From: Candidatus Pelagibacter sp.
GTDB lineage: Bacteria > Pseudomonadota > Alphaproteobacteria > Pelagibacterales > Pelagibacteraceae
Reading direction: 5' to 3'
Length of the DNA stretch: 64,000 bases
Assembly: GCA_028404615.1 (NCBI GenBank)
Contig: JAOOBT010000001.1
Location: 62,001-126,000, forward strand
Shown here: positions 56,510 to 64,000 of the stretch, piece after piece
Layout of the letters: every line of letters begins with the position of its first letter
Numbering within the stretch: the stretch's first letter is position 1
Notes under the pieces: generated by a model
Database searches by the model: none
Told to the model about the DNA's origin: nothing
Seen by the model: the letters and a program-made list of their open reading frames with translations, nothing else
Program-made: the position numbers and the translations under genes

Positions 56510-58792
56510 ATGCCAAAAAAAACAGAGATTGACCATTACTCAGATAAAGAAGCTCTAGATTTCCATATAAAGGGAAAGTCGGGCAAGATTGAGATAGGCT
56601 CTTCAAAGCCTCTTACAACAAAGAGAGATTTATCACTTGCCTACTCGCCTGGCGTAGCTGCCCCTGTTAAAGAAATTTCGAAAAATCCTGAACTCGCATA
56701 CGATTATACAAGTAAAGGAAATTTGGTAGCAGTAATAAGTAATGGCTCTGCAATACTAGGTTTGGGGAACCTTGGGTCTTTAGCTTCTAAACCCGTAATG
56801 GAAGGAAAATCAGTTTTATTCAAACGCTTTGCAGATATAGACTCCATTGATATTGAAATCGATAACAAAGATACAAATTCAATTATTGAAACTATCAAAA
56901 ATATTAGCGGTACATTTGGTGGTATTAATCTTGAAGATATTGCAGCGCCGGATTGTTTTATAATTGAGCAAAAGTTGAGGGAGATTTTAGATATACCAGT
57001 TTTTCATGATGACCAACATGGCACTGCAATTATTACAACAGCAGCTTTAATTAATGCATTAGATATATCAAAGAAAAAGATTTCAGAAGTTAAAATTGTA
57101 ATAAATGGTGCAGGAGCATCGGCTCAAGCATGTGCAAATTTATTTAAAAGCACAGGAGTAAAAAATCAGAATATAGTCATGTGCGATAGTAAAGGAGTCA
57201 TTTATAAAGGAAGAAAAAATATCGATCAGTTCAAGTCCGCTTTTGCTATTGATACAAAATTTAGAACTTTAGAGGATGCCATGAAGAATGCTGATGTATT
57301 CCTTGGTTTGTCGGCTAAAGACGTTGTTAACAAAGAAATGGTTAAATCCATGGCAAAAAATCCAATTATATTTGCTTGTGCTAATCCTGATCCTGAAATT
57401 AAACCTGAATTAATTGAAGAAGTTAGAAATGATGCAATTATAGCCACGGGGAGATCTGACTACCCAAACCAAGTTAATAATCTTATAGGATTTCCATATA
57501 TTTTTAGAGGTGCACTTGACGTTAGAGCTAAAGCAATTAATGAAGAAATGAAAGTTGCTGCTGCAAATGCGATTGCTCTTTTAGCGAGAGAAAACGTTCC
57601 AGATGAAGTAGTTGCAGCATATGGTGGAGATCGTCCAAGATATGGAAAGAACTATATAATTCCTTCAACTTTTGATCCAAGATTAATAAGTGTAATACCC
57701 TCCGCTGTTGCAGAAGCTGCGATAAAAAGTGGAGCAGCCAGAAAAAAAATTGATGACTTTGATCTTTATAAAGATCAATTATCTAACCGTTTAGACCCTT
57801 CAATGTCTATAATGCAAGGAATTAATGCAAAGATTAGAAAAAATCCTAAAAGAGTAATTTTTGCAGAAGGTGAAGATGAAAATATGCTTAAAGCTGCGAT
57901 AGAATTTGGAAGAAATAGATTAGGCATTCCTATTTTAATCGGTGTTGAAAAAAGAATTAAAGATCAATTAAAAAAAATTGGCCTGGATGAAAACTTTAAA
58001 ATTGAGATAGTTAACTCTACTGACAAAAAGAAAAGAGATAAATATGTAAAACATTTATATAAAAAACTACAAAGAGAGGGTCAATTAGAAAGAGATGTCG
58101 ACCGTTTAGTTAGAAATGACCGTATAGCTTGGGGATCATCGATGATTGCTTGTAAAGATGCCGATGCTATGGTTACAGGAAATATAAGACACTACGCTGC
58201 TTCAGTAGAAAAATTAAAAAAAGTTGTAGAAGCAAGACCTGGAGAAGAAATTTTTGGAATGACAATGATTGTATCTAAAGGAAAAACTATTTTAGTAGCT
58301 GATACTAACGTACAAGATTTTCCATCATCTGAAAGATTGGTAAAAGTTTCTAAGTCTTGCGTACGTGTGGCTAGATTATTTGGTTTTGAACCAAAAGTTG
58401 CTTTCTTATCTCACTCAACCTTTGGAAAGCCTATTTCAAAAAATACTAAACACGTAAGAGATGCTATTGAAATGTTAAAGAGTCAAAATGTAGACTTTGA
58501 TTTTGATGGTGAAATGCAGCCTGATGTAGCTTTAAATCCGATTTATCAAGAAATTTACCCTTTTTCAAAAATTGTTGGAAATGCAAATATTTTAATTATG
58601 CCAGCTTTACATAGCGCTGCAATATCTACAAAACTTATGAAAGTATTTGGTGGTGGAAAATTAATTGGACCTTTATTAATAGGATTAGGATTACCAATCG
58701 AGGTAGCACCTTTGCGAGCTAGCACATCGGAGATTTTAAATCTTGCTTCAATCGCATCCTACTCATCTGATGTAATAGATTATTCTAATTAA
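56510..58792 (+). CDS. maeB: NADP-dependent malic enzyme with C-terminal phosphotransacetylase-like domain
   Basis: The 760-aa protein is the MaeB type. The N-terminal malic-enzyme half (about 1-425) has AYSPGVAAPVKEI, GLGNLGSLASKPVMEGK, DIAAPDCF, FHDDQHGTAIITTAAL and the Rossmann site INGAGASAQACANL. The C-terminal half (about 430-760) resembles phosphotransacetylase and is usually regulatory (acetyl-CoA sensing) rather than catalytic. It converts malate to pyruvate with NADPH production. Its end overlaps the DolP-like stop by 8 bp. Confidence 0.96.
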   Translation: MPKKTEIDHYSDKEALDFHIKGKSGKIEIGSSKPLTTKRDLSLAYSPGVAAPVKEISKNPELAYDYTSKGNLVAVISNGSAILGLGNLGSLASKPVMEGKSVLFKRFADIDSIDIEIDNKDTNSIIETIKNISGTFGGINLEDIAAPDCFIIEQKLREILDIPVFHDDQHGTAIITTAALINALDISKKKISEVKIVINGAGASAQACANLFKSTGVKNQNIVMCDSKGVIYKGRKNIDQFKSAFAIDTKFRTLEDAMKNADVFLGLSAKDVVNKEMVKSMAKNPIIFACANPDPEIKPELIEEVRNDAIIATGRSDYPNQVNNLIGFPYIFRGALDVRAKAINEEMKVAAANAIALLARENVPDEVVAAYGGDRPRYGKNYIIPSTFDPRLISVIPSAVAEAAIKSGAARKKIDDFDLYKDQLSNRLDPSMSIMQGINAKIRKNPKRVIFAEGEDENMLKAAIEFGRNRLGIPILIGVEKRIKDQLKKIGLDENFKIEIVNSTDKKKRDKYVKHLYKKLQREGQLERDVDRLVRNDRIAWGSSMIACKDADAMVTGNIRHYAASVEKLKKVVEARPGEEIFGMTMIVSKGKTILVADTNVQDFPSSERLVKVSKSCVRVARLFGFEPKVAFLSHSTFGKPISKNTKHVRDAIEMLKSQNVDFDFDGEMQPDVALNPIYQEIYPFSKIVGNANILIMPALHSAAISTKLMKVFGGGKLIGPLLIGLGLPIEVAPLRASTSEILNLASIASYSSDVIDYSN

Positions 58793-59366
58793 CTTTAGTT
58801 CGACTTAACTCTGTAGCTAGATAAATTGATGGTATTACTTCGTTAACATCGTAGATTTTATTTGCTTCGTTGATAACTTCTTTTTTCTCTTCATCGTTCA
58901 TAGCTATGCCAAAAATATAAATATTTTTATTAACAGTTTCTAATGTGTAATTTCTTGCTTTTGTTTTTTTATTAAAAATTAACGCAGTTCTAAGCTGACT
59001 AGTTATAAGAATATCCTTTGCCGTGCCCTTAAAATTACTTTCACCTTTTATAGTAATAGTATTTTTTACCGAGCGTACACCTTTTGTCTCCCAAGCCATC
59101 TTTGTTATTTTAATTTTGTCTTCCGGCTCTGCTACTTTTCCAGAAAGAAATATTCTACCATCGAGAACTTCTGACTGAACCGATATAAAATATTTTTTAT
59201 CTGCTAGTGCTAACCTTGCTGATAAGTTTTTTTGCATAATCGTATCATCTATTTGCATACCAATAGTCCTTGGATCAAAAGTAATATTTACACCAGTTCC
59301 AAATTGTGAAGCAGAAGAGCACGACGATAAAATCAATATTAATATGAAACTAATTATTTTTCTCAT
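58785..59366 (-). CDS. Two-BON-domain outer-membrane lipoprotein, DolP/YraP-like
   Basis: The 193-aa protein has a lipoprotein signal with lipobox ILSSCSS and two BON domains: about 40-110 (LALADKKYFISVQSEVLDGRIFLSG in part; ETKGVRSVKNTITI) and about 115-190 (TSQLRTALIFNKKTKARNYTL; NEVIPSIYLA). In E. coli the related dolP lies near rsmI and lpoA, as here, which supports the assignment. DolP supports outer-membrane integrity. The start overlaps the rsmI end by 17 bp. Confidence 0.85.
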   Translation of the reverse strand: MRKIISFILILILSSCSSASQFGTGVNITFDPRTIGMQIDDTIMQKNLSARLALADKKYFISVQSEVLDGRIFLSGKVAEPEDKIKITKMAWETKGVRSVKNTITIKGESNFKGTAKDILITSQLRTALIFNKKTKARNYTLETVNKNIYIFGIAMNDEEKKEVINEANKIYDVNEVIPSIYLATELSRTKVN

Positions 59367-60189
59367 TTTTTATTTTTAAACATAAATCATAAACTTTTTT
59401 TTTATTTATTTTTTCTGTATCTACAATTAGATTTACAGTATCTTTCAAACTATGTTTTTTTAAATATTTTTTAATTTTATTCACAATTTTTTCTTCATCA
59501 TAAATTTTGTTTTTTTTATTTTTTTCAGAAATGACAACTGTTAGTTCACCTTTAAGGGGATCTTCAAATATATCAAGCTCATCAACGTTTTTTCTTATAA
59601 AAGACTCATAAATTTTGGTTATTTCCTTGGCTATCATTATTTTTCTTCCTGAAAAGAAAATTTTGAAACTTTTAATATAAAAATTCAACTTTTTGGATGT
59701 TATAAAAAAAACTAAAGTAAATGGATAGTTTGAAACAAAGGATAAGACTTTTTCTAATTCTTTTTCAGTTTTTGGTAAAAAACCGTAAAATAAAAATTGA
59801 TCACTAAAACCAGAGACGCTGACAGCTGAAGTAATTGAAGAGACACCCGGGATCGGCGTAATTTCTATTCCATTCTCCAAGCAATGATTTACTAACAATC
59901 TTCCAGGATCGGATAGCATCGGGGTTCCAGCATCTGATACCAAAGACAAAATTTTGCCTTCATTAAAATATTCAATAATCTTTGCTAATTGTTTTTTTTC
60001 ATTAAATTTATGATAAGAGACCAATTTTTTTTTAATTTTATAATGGCTTAAAAGTTTAATGGTTCGTCGTGTATCTTCACAAAGAATAAAATCAGAATTT
60101 TTTAAAACATCTATCGCCCTAAAAGTGATATCGTCAAGGTTTCCAATAGGTGTCGAAACAATATATAAGTGTTTAGAAAGTATTTGCAT
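59350..60189 (-). CDS. rsmI: 16S rRNA 2'-O-ribose C1402 methyltransferase
   Basis: The 279-aa enzyme has the tetrapyrrole-methylase fold: LYIVSTPIGNLDDITFRA at the start, CEDTRRTIKLLSHY, LVSDAGTPMLSDPG, and PIPGVSSITSAVSVSGF. It methylates C1402 in the 16S decoding site with SAM. Its start codon is one base from the divergent lpoA-like start. It overlaps the DolP-like gene by 17 bp at the other end. Confidence 0.95.
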   Translation of the reverse strand: MQILSKHLYIVSTPIGNLDDITFRAIDVLKNSDFILCEDTRRTIKLLSHYKIKKKLVSYHKFNEKKQLAKIIEYFNEGKILSLVSDAGTPMLSDPGRLLVNHCLENGIEITPIPGVSSITSAVSVSGFSDQFLFYGFLPKTEKELEKVLSFVSNYPFTLVFFITSKKLNFYIKSFKIFFSGRKIMIAKEITKIYESFIRKNVDELDIFEDPLKGELTVVISEKNKKNKIYDEEKIVNKIKKYLKKHSLKDTVNLIVDTEKINKKKVYDLCLKIKNEKNN

Positions 60190-60190
60190 T

Positions 60191-61342
60191 ATGAAAATTA
60201 AAGTTTTTTTATTTGTATTTTATATACTATTTTTAAGTTCTAATCTTTTAAGTAATGAGGATAATAAATCACTTAAGGTAGGTTTACTAGCACCTCTTTC
60301 AGGTCCGTATAGTGAGATAGGTAATTCTCTTTTGTACTCCTTGCAGTTAGCTCTTGATGAAATAAATGATAAAGATGTTGTCATAGTACCAAGAGACTCT
60401 GGTTTTAATAATAAAGAAAAGCTTGGATTAGCAATAAATGATCTTAGATCGTCTGGGGTAAAAATAATTATTGGTCCCACAACTCATTTGGAGTTTGATC
60501 AAGTAAGAAAGTATAATGATTTAATATTTATTTCACCATCTAATATAAGTCCTGAATTTTCAAACAATATAATTAGTATTGGAGTAAGTTTAGAGTCTCA
60601 GCTTCTTGCATTAATAGAATTCATTAAAAAGAAAAACAAAACAAAGACAGTAATTATGTACCCAGAAAATGAATACTTAGAGTTTATTGAACAAAAATTA
60701 AGTAGTTTAAATTTGAAAAATACAAAAACTTTTACTTATAGTCCTAATCCTGAAGTTCTAACGGGAGAAATTGAGATCTTTACAAATTATTCTCAAAGAA
60801 AAAGAAATCTTGCTTTAAGAAAGAAAATGTTTGAAGACAAGGATGATGAGCAATCTGTTAAAGAATTAGAACGGCTAGAACAACTGTATACATTAGGAGC
60901 AGTTAATTTTGACTCTGTAATCATAATTGATTTTGGGAATACCTTAAAAAGTGTATTAACTTCACTTGTTTACACTGATGTTGACCAGAAAAATGTTTTA
61001 TTTACCACTATAAACCAATGGTTTGATGAGAGTATATTTTATGAGAATACAATTAAAGATCTATACTATCCCTCTGTAAACTACAAAGAATTCAAAAAAT
61101 ATAATAATAAATATTTTAAAAAATTTAATACTTATCCGAATGAGATTACAATTCTAGCTTATGATGCGCTTGGGCTTATTTATTATGCTTGGAAAAAAAA
61201 TGGAGAAATTAAATCAGTGAATGACTTTTTGTTTAAAAATAAGATCCAAGGAAAAATTGGAACTTTTAGTTTTAAAAATGGAAAAGTTACACAAGAATTA
61301 GATATTTATAAAACTGAAAATAAAAAATTTGTTAAATTTTAA
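60191..61342 (+). CDS. Periplasmic-binding-fold protein, LpoA-like penicillin-binding protein activator
   Basis: From ATG 60191 (MKIKVFLFVFYILFLSS) the 383-aa product has a signal peptide and a type I periplasmic-binding fold: SLKVGLLAPLSGPYSEIGNSL, VKIIIGPTTHLEF, and EITILAYDALGLIYYAW. The family includes branched-chain amino-acid binding proteins and the LpoA C-terminal domain. The one-base divergent arrangement with rsmI is conserved for LpoA-type activators. There is no lipobox cysteine, so it may be a soluble periplasmic protein here. It overlaps the convergent rdgB stop by 11 bp. Confidence 0.8.
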   Translation: MKIKVFLFVFYILFLSSNLLSNEDNKSLKVGLLAPLSGPYSEIGNSLLYSLQLALDEINDKDVVIVPRDSGFNNKEKLGLAINDLRSSGVKIIIGPTTHLEFDQVRKYNDLIFISPSNISPEFSNNIISIGVSLESQLLALIEFIKKKNKTKTVIMYPENEYLEFIEQKLSSLNLKNTKTFTYSPNPEVLTGEIEIFTNYSQRKRNLALRKKMFEDKDDEQSVKELERLEQLYTLGAVNFDSVIIIDFGNTLKSVLTSLVYTDVDQKNVLFTTINQWFDESIFYENTIKDLYYPSVNYKEFKKYNNKYFKKFNTYPNEITILAYDALGLIYYAWKKNGEIKSVNDFLFKNKIQGKIGTFSFKNGKVTQELDIYKTENKKFVKF

Positions 61343-61907
61343 TTTTTTTCTTTAATTTTTGAAAAGCTAAAAATCTATGATCAATTTTTATCTTTTTCGA
61401 TTTAAGCATTTGTCCGAATGTAATATCATATTTATCGGGTATGAATATAGGATCATAGCCAAATCCCTTTTTGCCTAGAATTTTTAAAGAAATATTCCCT
61501 TTTAATTTGCCTTCTGCTGAAATGATCTTTCCAAAATTATTTCTATAGGAAAGACTGCAAACAAAAGTAGCTTTTCTATTTTTTTTTCCTTTCATTCTTT
61601 TTAGAATAAATTTCATAGCATTGAAAAAACTTCCATGCTTTTTTGCTAACCTCGCTGAAAAAATACCTGGCTGATTTCTAAGAGCCTTTATGCATAGTCC
61701 AGAGTCATCTGATATTACGGGATACTTAACATATTTTGAAAAAAACTTTACCTTAAGTTTAGAGTTGGAAATAAATGATTTCCCAGTTTCTTTAGGGCTT
61801 TTAATTTTTAACGATATCGGTGAGATTTTCTTATATTTCTTAGATAATAAATATGCGATTTCTTTAAATTTACCTTTATTATGTGTGCCTATTAAAATTT
61901 TTTTCAT
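61332..61907 (-). CDS. rdgB: XTP/dITP pyrophosphatase (RdgB/HAM1)
   Basis: The 191-aa protein has ILIGTHNKGKFKEIAYLL, SDDSGLCIKALRNQPGIFSARLA (metal and substrate site), and KGFGYDPIFIP with DHRFLAFQKL at the end. It hydrolyses non-canonical purine triphosphates such as dITP and XTP, cleaning the nucleotide pool. It is divergent from grpE over 44 bp and convergent with the LpoA-like gene. Confidence 0.94.
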   Translation of the reverse strand: MKKILIGTHNKGKFKEIAYLLSKKYKKISPISLKIKSPKETGKSFISNSKLKVKFFSKYVKYPVISDDSGLCIKALRNQPGIFSARLAKKHGSFFNAMKFILKRMKGKKNRKATFVCSLSYRNNFGKIISAEGKLKGNISLKILGKKGFGYDPIFIPDKYDITFGQMLKSKKIKIDHRFLAFQKLKKKIKI

Positions 61908-61951
61908 TTTTGATCTAGTAATTTAACAAATACTTACTATATAGCAACTTG

Positions 61952-62560
61952 ATGAGTGAAAAAAAAAATAATGATAATACAGATTTAAAAGTTTCTGAAA
62001 AAACTCAAGAAAACGAAAAAGCCCCAGACATAGGTGCCGCAGAAAATGTTCAAGAAAAAACACTTGAAGAAAAATTACGCGAATCTGAGGAAAAATTATT
62101 ACGATCTTTAGCTGAGATTGAAAACCAAAGAAGAAGATTTGAAAAAGATATAAAAGACGCTTTTGAATTTGGTTCATTTAATTTCGCTAAGGAAAGTTTA
62201 TCGATCTTGGATAATCTACAAAGAGCAAAAGAAGCTATTAAAAATGATGAAAAACTTAAAACTAATAAGGATTTGGATAAATTTATAGAAAATATTACAA
62301 TTATTGAAAAAGATTTAGTATCAATTTTTGAAAAAAATAGAATAAAAAAAATTGATGTCCGTGACAAAAAATTTGATCCAAATTTTCATCAAGCTATGTC
62401 AGAAGTTGATGATGATAAAGCATCTCCGGGCTCGATCTTAAAAGAAATTCAAAGTGGTTACATGTTAGGTGATAGATTATTAAGACCTGTCTTAGTAACT
62501 GTAGCAAAGAAAAAATCGTCTAAAGATCAAGAAAATAGGGATAAAAAAGAGGAAAAATAG
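61952..62560 (+). CDS. grpE: Nucleotide exchange factor GrpE
   Basis: From ATG 61952 the 202-aa protein has a charged, disordered N-terminus, a long coiled coil ([21 protein letters not shown]), and the C-terminal GrpE block [20 protein letters not shown] ... [22 protein letters not shown]. It releases ADP from DnaK. A TTG one codon upstream is a weaker start. dnaK follows after 52 bp with a promoter-like gap. I see no CIRCE element upstream and no hrcA next to it. Confidence 0.94.
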   Translation: MSEKKNNDNTDLKVSEKTQENEKAPDIGAAENVQEKTLEEKLRESEEKLLRSLAEIENQRRRFEKDIKDAFEFGSFNFAKESLSILDNLQRAKEAIKNDEKLKTNKDLDKFIENITIIEKDLVSIFEKNRIKKIDVRDKKFDPNFHQAMSEVDDDKASPGSILKEIQSGYMLGDRLLRPVLVTVAKKKSSKDQENRDKKEEK

Positions 62561-62561
62561 C

Positions 62562-62589
62562 CTTGTAGATGAAGAAATAACACCCATAT
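62562..62589 (+). promoter_or_regulatory. Sigma-32-like (heat-shock) promoter upstream of dnaK
   Basis: CTTGTAG (62562-62568) and ACCCATAT (62582-62589) are separated by 13 bp. The sigma-32 consensus known from E. coli is CTTGAAA, 11-17 bp, CCCCATNT, so the -35 matches at five of seven bases and the -10 at seven of eight. The expected start is about 7 bp downstream, close ahead of the Shine-Dalgarno AAAGGA (62599-62604) and ATG 62613. No CIRCE repeat is visible. This supports heat-shock control by RpoH (inference). Confidence 0.6.
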
Positions 62590-62612
62590 ATCTTTACGAA
62601 AGGATTTTATTA

Positions 62613-64000
62613 ATGAGCAAAGTAATAGGAATAGATTTAGGAACTACAAATTCATGTGTAGCCATAATGGATGGCTCACAAGCTAAAGTTTTAGAAAATA
62701 CTGAAGGAGCAAGAACAACACCTTCTGTAGTGGCTTTTTTAGAAAATGAAGAAAAATTGGTAGGGCAGCCAGCAAAAAGACAAGCTGTGACAAACGCAGG
62801 TGATACAATTTTTGCAGCTAAAAGACTCATTGGAAGAAAATTTGACGGCCCTTCAGTCCAAAAGGACATTTCGAAAGTTCCATACAAAATTGTGAAATCT
62901 GAAAATGGTGATGCTTGGGTTGAGGGAAAGGGAAAAAAATACTCCCCCGCTCAAATCTCAGCTTTTGTTTTACAAAAAATGAAGGAGACAGCCGAGAAAT
63001 ATTTGGGTCAAGCTGTTACAAAAGCAGTTATTACTGTTCCCGCATATTTCAACGACTCACAAAGACAAGCTACTAAAGATGCTGGAAAAATTGCTGGTTT
63101 AGAAGTTTTAAGAATAATTAATGAGCCGACTGCAGCTTCTCTAGCTTATGGTCTCGATAAAAAAGGCGGAAAAAAGATTGCTGTCTACGATTTAGGTGGT
63201 GGTACTTTTGATATATCAATTCTAGAAATTGGTGATGGAGTATTCGAAGTAAAATCTACAAACGGTGATACTTTTCTGGGTGGTGAGGATTTTGATGACG
63301 CAATAGTAGAATATTTGGCCGCTGAGTTTAAAAAAGATAATGGTATAGATTTAAAAGCTGATAAACTTGCACTTCAAAGATTAAAAGAAGCAGCTGAAAA
63401 AGCAAAAATTGAACTTTCTTCTGCAGCTCAAACTGAGATCAATTTACCTTTTATCACTGCTGATAAAACTGGTCCTAAACATTTAAATTTGAAATTTACT
63501 AGGGCTAAACTTGAAGCTTTAGTGCAAGGACTTGTAGACAGAACTCTTGAGCCTTGTAAAACTGCGTTAAAAGACTCTGGATTTTCTGCTGCTGAAATTA
63601 ATGAAGTAGTTCTTGTGGGAGGAATGACAAGAATGCCGAAAATTATTGAAACAGTAAAAAACTTTTTTGGGAAAGATCCAAACAAAAGTGTAAACCCTGA
63701 TGAAGTTGTTGCAATGGGAGCAGCTATACAGGGAGGCGTGCTTCAAGGCGACGTTAAAGATGTGTTGCTTTTAGACGTAACACCACTTTCTTTAGGAATC
63801 GAAACCTTGGGTGGGGTATCTACAAAGTTAATTGAAAAAAATACTACAATTCCCACGAAAAAAAGTCAGGTTTTTTCAACGGCAGAGGACAATCAGCCAG
63901 CCGTATCCATTAGAGTGCTTCAAGGTGAAAGAGAAATGGCTGCGGACAATAAAATTTTAGGAAACTTTGAACTTGTCGGAATACCTCCGGCTGCGAGAGG
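62613..64000 (+). CDS. dnaK: Chaperone DnaK (Hsp70), 3' end beyond window
   Basis: The first 462 codons are visible. The N-terminus is [19 protein letters not shown], followed by the ATPase motifs [49 protein letters not shown] and [13 protein letters not shown]. The linker [19 protein letters not shown] and the start of the substrate-binding domain are present. It folds and protects proteins with GrpE and DnaJ. AAAGGA precedes ATG 62613. The frame is open to the window edge, so the gene is cut, not broken. Confidence 0.97.
   Translation, partial: MSKVIGIDLGTTNSCVAIMDGSQAKVLENTEGARTTPSVVAFLENEEKLVGQPAKRQAVTNAGDTIFAAKRLIGRKFDGPSVQKDISKVPYKIVKSENGDAWVEGKGKKYSPAQISAFVLQKMKETAEKYLGQAVTKAVITVPAYFNDSQRQATKDAGKIAGLEVLRIINEPTAASLAYGLDKKGGKKIAVYDLGGGTFDISILEIGDGVFEVKSTNGDTFLGGEDFDDAIVEYLAAEFKKDNGIDLKADKLALQRLKEAAEKAKIELSSAAQTEINLPFITADKTGPKHLNLKFTRAKLEALVQGLVDRTLEPCKTALKDSGFSAAEINEVVLVGGMTRMPKIIETVKNFFGKDPNKSVNPDEVVAMGAAIQGGVLQGDVKDVLLLDVTPLSLGIETLGGVSTKLIEKNTTIPTKKSQVFSTAEDNQPAVSIRVLQGEREMAADNKILGNFELVGIPPAAR

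Noticed and set aside
61908..61951. CIRCE element before grpE
   Set aside because: No TTAGCACTC-N9-GAGTGCTAA-like repeat in the 44-bp gap.

Overview
This window reads as a stretch of a streamlined, AT-rich alphaproteobacterial genome, most likely Pelagibacterales (SAR11) or a close relative. The grounds are very low GC throughout, lysine- and isoleucine-rich proteins, almost no intergenic DNA (the longest gap is about 216 bp), frequent gene overlaps, and several gene orders typical of Alphaproteobacteria: ahcY-chvG-chvI, rpsT next to dnaA, irr-fabA-fabB-fabI, and the tsaB/fur/miaB/phoH/ybeY/lnt/metK/nusA/infB/rbfA/rpsO/pnp block. I saw no rRNA, tRNA, CRISPR array, insertion sequence or prophage. 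Taxonomy and most functions are inferred from recognisable protein motifs, not from searches.

Layout. 1-4.7 kb: end of an RND efflux adaptor and its pump, then a minus-strand envelope group (lytic transglycosylase-like lipoprotein, secreted thermonuclease-like protein, VanZ-like protein). 4.7-14 kb: gpmA, then a minus-strand run of MurU-like/AmgK-like peptidoglycan recycling genes, tsaE, ahcY, the ChvG/ChvI two-component system and polA. 14-20.6 kb: an ABC ATPase without a permease, bioY, and the redox pair regA/regB, which is separated by an opposite-strand polyamine operon (PLP decarboxylase, deoxyhypusine-synthase-like protein, agmatinase-like protein) with a highly structured leader. 20.6-31.8 kb: gyrB, dnaN, dnaA, rpsT and mutM on the minus strand; ubiE, ubiB, coaBC, dut, a ThiF/MoeB-like gene and an SH3 protein on the plus strand. 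31.8-38 kb: an iron/peroxide module (Irr-type regulator, katG, an aspartyl-hydroxylase-like oxygenase, DUF2061) beside fabA-fabB-fabI. 38-50.8 kb: the long translation/RNA/envelope block. 50.8-64 kb: polysaccharide deacetylase, a Bax-like hydrolase with a tandem repeat, nfu, trpS, murJ, maeB, a DolP-like lipoprotein, rsmI, an LpoA-like protein, rdgB, grpE and dnaK (cut by the window edge).

Most notable regulatory signals: two near-identical Fur-family operators, one ahead of irr and one ahead of katG; a nested inverted-repeat leader ahead of the decarboxylase that resembles an attenuator (a speF-leader candidate); an intrinsic terminator in the short gap directly before nusA; and a sigma-32-like promoter in the grpE-dnaK gap. 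The best candidate for an undescribed unit is the tight katG / HxD...H oxygenase / DUF2061 operon. The second is the polyamine operon, whose probable end product is homospermidine or a related triamine.
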